Source: Piezodorus guildinii (lineage: Eukaryota; Arthropoda; Insecta; Hemiptera; Pentatomidae). From it: a stretch of 64,000 bases of DNA. Under the pieces are notes generated by a model. It worked only from the letters and a program-made list of their open reading frames with translations. It was not told where the DNA came from and ran no database searches. Made by a program: the position numbers and the translations under genes. The stretch covers positions 87,043,021 through 87,107,020 of the forward strand of contig CM041297.1 of the NCBI GenBank assembly GCA_023052935.1, given 5' to 3'. Position 1 is the stretch's first letter. The number at the start of each line of letters is the position of its first letter. Positions 48,370-58,651 of the stretch are shown here, in pieces.

Positions 48370-50170
48370 TGAAAAAATCCCTCCAAATTATTACACAATG
48401 GTTTATTATTTCCAAATAACAATATAAGGCTGTTGATAGGCAATTAAGTATTTTGGATATTTATTCATTTATTTATTAGAAGAAACGAATTTTTTTTATC
48501 CGTTATTCGGATTATACGCATCTTGAAACGTAAGCTCTCAAATTTTGAGCGAGGGTCATTTTTTTCGATTACAAACGTTGATTATTGAAAATAATAAACC
48601 AAAAGCATTTATACAGGACTACGTTATCCTTTTCTTTCCTTTCGATTTTCATTAAAATAATTCAAATAAAATTTCCTGATTCCAGAAAACCTTACAATCT
48701 TTTTTTATCATCAAAAATAACCGTCTGTAATAAGTTGTGGCCTTACCATATAAGATACTTTTTTAATTTTAATTTTCTTTTTTTTTGCCCTAACTCAGCC
48801 TCCACTGGTTCAAACAAGTGATGCGGCTGAAATAAAGGCGCTGGGATCTCTTGGATTCTGCGCAGTCTAGGGTCCCTTTAGCAGTTGTATATATTGTATA
48901 TAGTTATGATTTTTATTTATTTGCCAACTTTTTATTGATCTCAATTATAGGTTGTTGTTTTGATATTTTTTTTTATTATTATTTTATTGTATATATATGA
49001 ATTTATTTATTTTCTATTTTATGTAATTTGACTATTATTATTATTTTCTGTATAAATTGTATGAATGTGGTCTTATATCACTATTACTATTGTTCATTTT
49101 GTAACAAATTGTAATATATGTCAATGAATAAAAAATATATGGAAAATTAAAAAAAAAAAAATTTTCGCACTTTGTTAATAGCGTTGTCTTCATCACGATT
49201 TTTTTTTTCGATTTTTCGCTATCTTCAATAATAACCAATTTATGGTGTAATTAGATCTATTATAATCTGTTACTTGATTGAATGAATACGAATTTTTTTG
49301 TATGATGAATGAACACATATGAAATTTTTTTTTTTTTTTTGCTTTACTGATTCTAAAACCCTGTACACACTTTTCTCTATCTTCAAAAATAAATGAGTTA
49401 TAAGCGTATTTAAAAATATTATTTTTTTCTATTCTTTCTTCTCTTTTTATAATTATTAATAAACAATAATGATTTTTTTCGATCTTCGAAAATAACATAG
49501 TTACAAGCGTATATATAAGTGAGATTTCAATATTTTTTTATTTTTCCTTTATCTATTATTATTTTATTTATTTTTATTTTATTTTATTTTTTTTTTGTTA
49601 TCGCGCTTCACTGATTCTAAAACTCTCTACACACTTTTCTCTATCTTCAAAAATAACTAAGTTATAAGCGAATTTCTGTGAAAAATATCAATTTTTTCCT
49701 TTCCTCTTTTCTCTTTTATATAATTATTAACAAACAATAATGAATTTTTTGTCTATCTTCGAAAATAACGTAGTTTCAAGCGTATACATATGCGAGATTT
49801 CAATTTTTCATTTTATTGTTTTCTTTTTTCGGTATAACAATTTATACCGTACAGCAATACTGTCAATTTACGTGTAGATAACAGGAAAATGGCTAATCAC
49901 GACTATTAAGTTTAAAACGCTATTTCTTAACCGGTTTTAATAGTTATATTTTGTAGGGAAGGTAATTAGGACATCAAAGGTATTTATTATTTATAGTGAA
50001 GATTTATTTAATTATTTTTCCTTTTATTATTTACTGTGTCGTGGTTTAAAAAGTCATTACATTTTTTTCTCTATCACAAAAAAAAATACTGAGTCATTGA
50101 ATAAAAACATTATTAATTTGTCACTGATTCAAAACTAATCAGCTGACATCAACATCAAGGAGTTAGATCA
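48370..50170 (+). repeat. Family A dispersed repeat, copy 5 (longest dispersed copy)
   Basis: Begins CCAAATTATTACACAATGGT and GGCTGTTGATAGGCAATTAA. It continues with TTGAAACGTAAGCTCTCAAA, the GTCTGTAATAAGTTGTGG block, a retroposon insertion (48790-49160), then three or four subrepeats (49330-49830). It ends in CAGCTGACATCAACATCAAG, the same phrase that closes the subrepeat block in the array (CAGCTAATATCAACGTCTAG). Confidence 0.62.
48790..49160 (+). mobile_element. A-tailed retroposon 3' end inserted in family A
   Basis: This block is absent from other family-A copies. It starts CCTAACTCAGCCTCCACTGG, has a GC-richer first 100 bp (GGGATCTCTTGGATTCTGCG) and ends CAATGAATAAAAAATATATG, then poly-A. 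This fits a 5'-truncated LINE. No clear target duplication, because both flanks are T- or A-rich. Confidence 0.5.
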
Positions 50171-50220
50171 TAGTCAAATGATCTCGTGCTATATTTGGGC
50201 AAAATTTCGGAAAATTCGTC

Positions 50221-50440
50221 ATGTTTGTGTATCTAATCGGACGATGCTATAGTGGGGTTCATACATTTTATATTGAATTTATTAGGACAGGGACCTTTAA
50301 CGATTTCTTTACATCACATAGACTCTGTCACCACCATTTTATGTTCCCTCCGTATGACAGCCAACCAAGGATTTTTACTCCTATTCAACTCACAGGGTCA
50401 CCTTCTACTGCACCACAGACGAACCGTAGATCTTTATTTT
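50221..50440 (-). repeat. Dispersed repeat C, copy 2
   Basis: Same ordered phrases as 39835-40065: CTAATCGGACGATGCTATAG, TTAGGACAGGGACCTTTAACG, CCCTCCGTATGACAGCC and AAGGATTTTTACTCCTATT. The box-B end is missing. Two overlapping plus frames (50221-50469) are chance. Confidence 0.5.
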
Positions 50441-50645
50441 ATTTACTAAACGTTATGTCATATAATTGAATTTGATACAATAGTCAAATAAAATAATTAA
50501 CATATGAAATCAAAATTATAGTTAAAATATTTTAAAAAATGTTTCTCACATTCTATTTTTTTTTTTTTTTTGAAAAAGGATTTTTTCAGAGTCGTTAGTT
50601 ATTGAGCAACAACGCTTAAATCTATGTTAATAATAATGATATAAG
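50441..50645. other. Unassigned AT-rich link
   Basis: Two poly-T tracts (50552-50570 and 50648-50666) border it. Confidence 0.4.
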
Positions 50646-50649
50646 ATTT

Positions 50650-51272
50650 TTTTTTTTTTTTTTTTTGGCTTTTTATCTATGTATTATACATCTATACATA
50701 CTACCATTGTTATGTTCCGAAAAAAATTAACTTAAAAACAAAAAACATTTTTGATCTTTTCTCCTTTAGTTTATTATCGAATAGATTCGTTCGACTTGTA
50801 TATTTAGCTGTTTATTATTATCAATGCTAAGAAGATGATATGATTATTTTTTTTGGAAATAAAAAAAATTAACGGAACTTTAGAGGAAGGAAATTTCGAA
50901 TGAACCTACACGATATTAAACTTTACATGAATATACCATATTTAATCAAAAACGTTAGAGCCAAAATGCATGGTATTAAGTTGCTCTGTAAAAATTTGCT
51001 GTAACATCTCGGGCGAATATTTGTCTTACCCATGAACTTTCAGTTTCATAAAATATCGTTTTCGAGCTAGACTTATCACACACACACACAGGTTACTTAA
51101 AACGGACACACATACCTTTTTGAAGACTAGCTCATATGGATTCCTAAGGGATGCAGACTAAAATAATTATAAATAATATTAATATTAATAAATTCCTAAA
51201 ACGTATATTTCCGGATAAAATTCGAATTCGAAAAATTTCACGATCTTTCATATAGAGGTAAGTGAAAGAAAA
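50650..51272 (+). repeat. Family B element, 5'-truncated and diverged, copy 8
   Basis: Enters the family at TTATACATCTATACATACTA, keeps GGTATTAAGTTGCTCT and ACATCTCGGGCGAATATTTG, and has a short CA run (51080). It ends TTTCATATAGAGGTAAGTGA then AAGAAAAAG. The hairpin is mostly lost. The left end is absent. Confidence 0.52.
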
Positions 51273-51720
51273 AGTAAGTGTCACATTTTATTTTTAAAAA
51301 ATGTAAATAATATTCAACAAGAATAAACTGCGGTTGTTTCAAAAGCGACATCTATAGAGACGATAAGGCTATGAGGCAGTGGTTGACAAATTGTCTATTG
51401 GATGGACTCAAGTAGGGGCTAATATACATCTAAATAGATCTAGATTGCTAACACCATTAGTCAAAAATCTACCCTCTACTTCACTTGTAGAGAAGCACCC
51501 TCCTACCTCCCCGCAGACTGGGACTCATTGCGGAGGCTATTGTTGCCAGGGTGTACTCCCCATGTTCGGCTAACGATCCGCCAGGTAGCCCAACGTCCTC
51601 ATCCAGGACAATGCCTTACCGGAGGAGCGAAGTTGTGGGAAACCTATATAGTAATCTTACAGACAGTATTATTAAAATTAAAAGTTTATAATAATTAATT
51701 AATCAATAATTCAAAAGGGT
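51273..51720. other. Unassigned stretch
   Basis: 51360-51650 is moderately GC-rich with an unremarkable 64-codon plus frame. Not identified. Confidence 0.35.
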
Positions 51721-51721
51721 A

Positions 51722-53071
51722 CTAACGCGTTCACACCGGGGCGAATGAATATCTACGTTTTTCCGCTTGAGGCAAGACTGTGTTACCTACTTACTATCGT
51801 GCGGCGGGGCAGTGAACTATTGCTAGTTCCAACTCAATGCGAGATCACAACAGTTCCAGGCTTCCAGCGCGCTAAACGCGAGATAGTAACAGTTTTGCCA
51901 TACACATATAACGTGAAGGAGTAGTTATGGAAATATTTAAAAAAAAATTCTTATATTATTATTTATAATTAAAAATGATTCTTATATTATTATTATTATA
52001 TATTATATTCTTATATCATATTATGGGAATAAAAAATGAAAGGAAATCACGCACAGCTAAATAAAATTCTTGAAGAAGAGTAATCAAGTAAAATTAACCG
52101 ATAAGAGTCCTTTGAGGGAGGATGTTGAAAGTTAAAAAATATTTAATAAATAAACCCTTAAGCTTCTTAATTCCTACAACATGTAATGTTGAGAAAAAAA
52201 TAAAATAAACTTATTTTCTGAAAACAAGTGACTCATATGTGATGCACTGCTGTGTTTTTGATCGGCTGCTTTTCTAATGCAGCGGTAGCTTCAAAAACTA
52301 GCTTATTTGATATATTTAAAGTAGATATAGACTAATATTTAATGAAATCATTGGATTTCCTTTTCAAAGGTTTCGTGTTTATCAATCCCAGTAGGTGGCA
52401 TGCAGAGTAAGATTAAATTCGACGTGTTTTAATAAATGACATTATTATTTACATTAACTTAAACATATATAATATATTTACACAATGGTTGAGAATACTG
52501 AGGGATTTATTATAGTTGATCTTGCCAAACAATATTACAATAAAAGATTACCTTCTGAAACTTTGTCGGCTGGCGGAGGTGGAAATTGTCTCAGGCGTTC
52601 GTTCTAGGCTCTCAGATCTCCAGCCGCTCCCTCTGACCCCCAGACGGACATCTCTTCTTCTAGATGGAACCCTACTATGGAGGATGGAATAAGACTGCCT
52701 CTTCTTGAGGATAAAACTTGAATGCCCTTTTCGAATCTTCTCCACATCGTCGTCACCTCGTGCGGAGCTGATCTGGGAAGTGTCCCATGCCGGGGATCCT
52801 TTGTTCTAGTGTCTAGGAAGTTTCCCGAGTTACATATAGCTGAGGGGCCCATGGAGGTAAACGTCTTTTGATATTTTGCCGACAAAGGTTACTTAATCTT
52901 TTATTGTTTAATATTAAACTTATTTAATAATGAACTCCCCTCAGTGTCCTCAATACATTACAGCACGACACCCCACGGGATAGTTAAGCGTGACCCACCG
53001 GTGGATCACCCTGCTCCATGGAACAGTCTAGTGTGACCCACCGGTGAGTCACCACGGCGTTAACGTGTTAA
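51722..53071. mobile_element. Possible piggyBac-like non-autonomous TIR element (1.35 kb)
   Basis: The left end CTAACGCGTTCACACCGGGG (51722) and the reverse complement of the right end, TTAACACGTTAACGCCGTGG (53071), align with about 15-16 identities in 20. TTAA stands at the right edge and CTAA at the left. piggyBac elements insert at TTAA and often carry subterminal repeats. Here GTGACCCACCGGTG occurs twice near the right end (~52990 and ~53035), each part of a small palindrome. No transposase frame: two overlapping minus frames at 52548-52885 in GC-rich sequence match nothing I know. The superfamily is inferred from the ends alone. Confidence 0.35.
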
Positions 53072-53240
53072 GGAATGTTTCGTACACGCCTATTAGTTTT
53101 ATACACTAGCTACTCATCAGAAGTGATTTAATGGTCCGTTAAAGGTTACTGGGCGATTGTTTTGTGTGATGGGTGTTGTCTAGGCCCAACAAGACTTTAA
53201 ATTTATTTATTATAGTATTTTAAACATTAAATGTAACAAT
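53072..53240. other. Unassigned link
   Basis: Nothing recognised between the possible TIR element and the tRNA-like sequence. Confidence 0.4.
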
Positions 53241-53243
53241 ACC

Positions 53244-53316
53244 ACAATTATAGCTCAATTGTTGAAACAAAAAATACGGTTTGCAGCTTCGTATTCACGT
53301 TCGAGTCTCGCCCAGT
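53244..53316 (+). pseudogene. tRNA-like sequence (relic or SINE head)
   Basis: TAGCTCAATTGTTGAAA (53251) resembles the box A/D-arm of many tRNAs. GTTCGAGTCTCGC (53299) resembles the box B/T-arm, at tRNA-like spacing. The acceptor stem does not pair well, so it is not called as a working tRNA. Confidence 0.35.
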
Positions 53317-53845
53317 CTTTGTCCCAGCAAGATCTCTTCAATATTTTAAATTAGTACATATGCAGTGTGTTACTTTTTAATATTGCGGCAGTAAAGCCAA
53401 CCCCTCCGAACGCGGAAATCTACAATATATTGTACATCGCCACAGCAACCTTTCCGAGATCAGCGAGTGAGCCACCAACCACCTGGATTAACACTGGTCA
53501 TCTTTGATCAGTATAGAAATATTTTTCTCTGTCTTATTTTTGTTTCATTTCTTTTTTTTTTTTTTTTTTTTTTCTTTTTTTTTTTTTTTTATTCAACTCC
53601 ATTTAGTTAAAGAGTATTACTTTTTTTTGTTTATAAGTATATTTTCAAAAGTGTTTAACAATAATTTATATTTATATTAATATTATTTTAATTATAACTT
53701 AATTATTAATTAATGAATAATTATAAATCCTATTAATTATTCTTCCGATTGAATTAGCGACTCTTCTAGAGAAAAATTATAGCGTTTGATATTTTGACGT
53801 CGGTCCTTTTACAGGTGTCTTTTCCTTACAAAATATAGTATTTTT
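53317..53845. other. Unassigned; contains a ~50-bp poly-T tract
   Basis: Poly-T with a single C interruption lies at about 53547-53590. The rest is AT-rich without features. Confidence 0.4.
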
Positions 53846-53847
53846 AG

Positions 53848-53992
53848 TTTCACTTACTTATATATGAAATATATAGTAAGAAAAAGTATTGCGATCGTGA
53901 ATTTTTTTTATTTCTAGTTTTCAAAGTAAGTACACGTTTTAGGGTCCCCTGTGTCCAAATAACTAAATCCCGCAAAAAGGTCTGTCTGTGAG
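53848..53992 (-). repeat. Family B 3'-end fragment
   Basis: TTAGTTTCACTTACTTATAT then the hairpin (ATATATGAAATATATAGTAAG), GCGATCGTGAATTTT and AGTACACGTTTTAGGGTCCC, all reverse-oriented. It ends soon after the GTCTGTCTGTG site. The minus frames over it are chance. Confidence 0.65.
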
Positions 53993-54990
53993 GGAAAGCA
54001 AGTTCCATTGAACAGGAATGAGGATTGAGTCGTATTGCATAGGATACGCTTGAGTTTTGCTTCGAATTCACTTGAAATCCGCTGTACATCACACAACCTT
54101 AGTCAAAGACGAGGGAGGAAACAAGGAGTTAACGAGTGTTGAATGGTAGGAGACGAAAGTAGCGACGGGTTACTATGTTTCGGCGAGCAATTTGGAAGAT
54201 GTGCTATTTCCAGGAGTGAGTTTGATTAAGAGTAACTCCCAGATTCTTGACAGATGATTAAAAAGAAAGAGAGATAATTTAAATTTTAAATATCAGAAAC
54301 ACCAACATAACTTTTTTGACACAGAGCGTGTCAATAAAGCCCCAACACTTAATAAATGTAGTTAAACGTAGCTTTTTTAATTCTGACTAATAAAACTAAC
54401 TAATATAACTCCAAAAAATAAGAAGTGTGTCATAAGAAGGATGTAAAATGTTACACAATGAAAGTTAAAGACCCTTCCCCATAAGACATATCCATTTCAA
54501 TGTTTAAATGGTTATTCTGAATAATAATATTCTCACTCGTATTTGCCATACTTAAATTGGGCTGGTTATTTTTCCAATCAGAGGATACCTATCATGATTC
54601 AAAAATTTTCCCATGGTCTCGCCCCGCGATACCCCGCTGACTTACTTTCCGATTTCTCGGATCAGTCCCTGTGGAGATCTGAGGAAGGGCACACGATCAG
54701 CGGAGTCGTGGAGGTGTCGGCAGAGGCGCTAGTTAAAATATTATGAAGTGGGAGTGTCTTTTCACACCGAGAGGCACTTTATTAGTCCTTCGGTATCTGA
54801 GCACACGAGCGGAACCTCACGACCCTCCGGCTCTTCAATAACTCAGGGCCAGCTAATGAGCTACCCGGGTCTCTGCGCTTCATTCTCCGAGTACAAAAGT
54901 AGGGAAATGGAAAAAGGTAGGGGTTGTATTTGAACGGAAGGCGTTGAAGGTGTGATTACGGAAGGATGTATGTGGTACTTGTAAGGCAAG
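53993..54990. other. Unassigned; GC-richer segment 54,580-54,910
   Basis: Two consecutive plus frames (54543-54746 and 54748-54933) lie in less AT-rich sequence. The first contains HGLAPRYPADLL, faintly like a phrase found in non-LTR RT C-termini, but flanking residues do not support it. No gene called. Confidence 0.3.
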
Positions 54991-54994
54991 TACC

Positions 54995-55155
54995 AATCAT
55001 TGAAGAATATGAAAAGGAACCGAGACAGGCAAAGAAGGAGATGGGTAGATAGAATAAAAAAGATAAAAGGAGTACTGTGGTCACATAAAGCCAAGGACAG
55101 AAAATATTCGAAGATGAAGATGCGCGAAGCCTTAAACCAAAGTCCGGGTAGTCAC
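54995..55155 (+). pseudogene. RTE-like LINE ORF2 C-terminal fossil, second type
   Basis: The plus frame from 55000 reads RNRDRQRRRWVDRIKKIKGV then LWSHKAKDRKYSKMKMREAL. It fits the family pattern RW.D.I.KI.G..W...A.DR..W..M.EAL.Q of retrotransposon C-termini common in insects. It is a different subfamily from the array fossil. Only ~50 codons are recognisable. The frame then runs on into unrelated sequence, so this is a truncated relic. Confidence 0.6.
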
Positions 55156-58091
55156 CGTTTACGACTTTCATCTCCTAATGGAAGGACAATGTTCATATAT
55201 GTATGTATATAAAGAAACAAAAACAATGTAAAAAATATATTATAAATTTGTATATTATTATTATCCGACAGACAATGTCCTGTCTAAACTGTCTTAGCGA
55301 AATCGGTCAAGCTGTTGCGATGACCAAGGAAATAGTAGATTCTTTTTTATATATGTAGATAAAGAAATTACCTTAGTAAATTAAAAAATTAATAACCTAT
55401 TTACCCAAGTAACGTTTATTTTTTATTCTTTCATAAAATCCTTCTCCTGACTAATATAAACATAAAATGAATAATAAAATAGAGAATTTGGTCAAGCCGT
55501 GATGTGATCCCAAGGGAAAAGACGATTCATTTTTATTTATATAAATAAATAAAGACTATAATTATTATTGTTTTTCCTTTTTTTTTTTCTCATATTTCGC
55601 TTTCATTAGTATTTACCCGGGCCAAAGTTAAAGGTGAAGCCAGGGAATGATAATCCTTAATGTTCATTACTTCATTATTTATTTATTTAATGAAAATGGC
55701 TATATTGTTGATGCTTTAAGGAAGTTAAGATTCGGGATGTGCTATTGGGAGAAGTACAAAGTATTGGGGCATGGATAAGGAATTATATAAAGAAGGAGCT
55801 TTTTTTTTTAATTTTGGCACTGTATGTAATTATGAAGCTTGTTTTCAGCTTTTATTTATTATTTATATTAATATAGCTAATGTATTAATATTATTAACTA
55901 TGCATAAGCAACATTTAACTATATAGACTGATAAATTTTTAAGACTTTATTTTAGTCTTTTTACGTTTTCCAATTTTTTACTTTTTATTTTTCTATTAGG
56001 TTAGATCCCGCATGGTTTTTCTTTCCACATGACAAGTAATGCCAGGGAATGCGGATTCTAACCATTTTCTGGATCAAATGCCATTATTATATTAAAATGC
56101 GAGTTTCTGAAATTTTTTAAACCAAATTTATATCTCTGCAAGAAGAACTACTATGAAAATTCTTAATTTTATGTAGAACCTGCATGAACAAAGGGACGTA
56201 AGTGAGAAGTATAAAACAACCTAAAAACTTATTATTCGGTCAAAACCATTGATCAAAATATTAAGGGTGAATCAAGACGTGCTGAATAAACCAATAAAAT
56301 GGCACAAAATAAAGAAAAAATAAATTAATTGTATTATATACAGAAAGATATGTCTCGGAAATAATTTGGTTTCTGTTAGGACAGATAAAAGAAATACGTT
56401 TTTTTGTAGTAAACGATTCTAGAATACGAATAATAAGAATAATACATCACGGAAATTAGATTTGATTGTTTCTGATTTTTTAAATAATTTGGTGCACAGC
56501 ATATATGCTTGTTAGAAACTTAATAATTTGGGGTAGGGTTGACAATTGACTGGGTTAGCAACTACAAATGACCAAAACGACAAAAAATAATTACGAGTTC
56601 GCATATCGGCTTTAGGGGGCTCTTATCTCGGCATTTATCCCCACTCTCACCCCCTGGCCCGCAAAACCCACGGATACCCTTCAAAGGCGAGGCAGGGGTG
56701 AACAAAAAAAAAAGTGCTTGTGTTTTGTTATAGGAAATACAGTATCTTTGGGGAGGAAAAGCAGGAAAGATTATCTGTTTAGAAACTATGTACGTTTTAG
56801 AATAAAATGAATCCGGATTTAGTACCTCTTGTAATGAACTACAATTTTCAAATAGGTTTTTATAGGATTTATATTAAAAATCTAATGACGGATTTAGACA
56901 AAACTAAACCATTGGAATAAAATATGTCAAATATCATTTTTGAAAGAACCGTCTTTCAGTAATTTTTGGAAATCAAAGTCATAATTTTCTATTGGCTGAT
57001 GAACCGGAAACAGTCGACTTTGGTAGAATACCCTTGCTGAAGACTTGGTTGGCTTAGAGGGACCTCGCTCGTAGAGTATTATGGATAATGTAGAGCACTA
57101 TATAACGACTAACCACGACTACTTAGCGAACTGCTAATGGTGCAATGTCTTCAGGGCCTAACTGCATTCCTCCAACGGCGACAATTCTCCTAGATAAATG
57201 TCCTCCCTGCGGCCGTCAGGGTAGCCGGCGGAGGATTGCTCTTCATGACAAACTAAACCGTTTTGGAAGTTCGTTGTCACATTGTGGACACATTTTAATT
57301 TTTATTAAATGTGATGGAATCAGTACTACCTGACCTGTAATATTATTTCTTTGACATGTGAATCATTTATTCTTTTAAACAATCTGTGTATCGATCCTGA
57401 GGTCAAGATAGCCTCAAGGCGCTAATTGAGAATGTAAAAATTATAGTGTGACATCGAAAAAACCTACCTCTGTAGCCGCTGTTCTCTAATCAGTGTCGTT
57501 TCCTCGCTAAAAAGAAAGAAGGCAGTAAATGGCCCTCTGATATTAAATGTTTATTGGTTATACACACTTTTTTTTATAAATTTAAATTTAATATGTTTAT
57601 CTTGCTATAATTCTTACGTAATGTTTGATTGAAACTCAATTCTATTAGTGTTTTAAAGCAGACCAGAACAGTTATATTTTGTATTGGATTTTTCAGGAAT
57701 TAATTTGTTTGTAAACAAAGACATACGTTTATTATGGTTTATTTAGTAGTTTAAATAAAAGTTTTAGAACTTAAAATGTTAGACATTTTTCTTGTAGTTG
57801 TATTTTGTATTTTTTTTAATGACTTTATTTTGTTCACTAATGAGTTTATCAATAAATAAGGTTTCAAAAAAGCATTTGGTACTATATTTGAACTTCCTTT
57901 CACATTTTATTTTATTTTCCAATAGATTTGAATATTCGAGCAGCTAAGTTTCTACAATGATAAATTAATTGAGTCATTTTTAAAAACTCGTGATTTCCCA
58001 GAGTCATGAAAGATTTCGATGCATCAGACTATGTTGAAAAAAATCATCAAAAACTAATTGCATTATCTAGGAGGTTTTACACCAAAGTAAT
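55156..58091. other. Long unassigned stretch
   Basis: About 2.9 kb of AT-rich sequence. The phrase AAATCGGTCAAGCTGTTGCG at ~55301 and GGTCAAGCCGTGATGTGATC at ~55490 recall the retroposon tail at 4.3 kb, suggesting old related insertions. The frame at 57145-57333 lies in a GC-richer patch (57130-57260) but has no recognisable domain. I see no RNA gene. Confidence 0.35.
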
Positions 58092-58095
58092 ATAG
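58092..58095. other. Target-site duplication ATAG, left
   Basis: ATAG directly precedes the left LTR and recurs directly after the right LTR (61794-61797). A 4-bp duplication fits Ty3/gypsy integration. Confidence 0.8.
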
Positions 58096-58651
58096 TGTTA
58101 CGGGCTACGGGGTGTGCGAAATGAACTACTCCAGTTTACAAATTACAAATATTTATTAATACAGAAAACACAAAATACAAAGGGATTACTAACCACTATA
58201 TTAACAATAATAATGGAATTACCAGCTTACTACTAAACAGTATACATATAAAATCAGGTATTCCTAACAATTAAACTACTTACGTAAATTTATACAATAT
58301 GCTAGATTTATTCTAAAACTTACAACTATAAGTTATATATAAACTACAGTCTTCTAATTTCCCACCGACCGGTTATCACAATACTGACACACAGTTTCAC
58401 TACACTATCACACTGTCACGAACGGTTCACTGTTCACTGATACATCCCAGATGCTTGTTGAGCCGGATTAAGACTGACTCACCTAGACTCAGGGGACCGC
58501 TATTTAAACCACCGCCGAATCTTCTAGACCCGGGCGCAGGTAGGGTGGTGGGCCTTTCCAGGCACTTCGAGGACTGTCCAGGTCCAGAAGTCTCTAGCCT
58601 CATCTAGGCCCCTCCAGGCGTGGTCCACCCGTCATTGTCTTGACCGTAGCA
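58096..58651 (-). repeat. 3' LTR (556 bp)
   Basis: Begins TGTTACGGG and ends CCGTAGCA on the plus strand, giving TG...CA ends with short inverted termini (TGTTACGG / TGCTACGG). I found no difference from the other LTR on reading through. On the minus strand AATAAA occurs at 58157-58152, a candidate polyadenylation signal. A TATA-like TTTAAATAG lies near 58500-58508. The last ~6 codons of ORF2 and its TGA stop (58634-58632) lie inside this LTR. Confidence 0.95.

Noticed and set aside
51722..53071. Autonomous piggyBac transposon
   Set aside because: No transposase frame is present; at most a non-autonomous derivative.
54543..54746. LINE RT C-terminus suggested by HGLAPRYPADLL
   Set aside because: Only about a dozen residues are suggestive and the flanking codons do not continue the motif.
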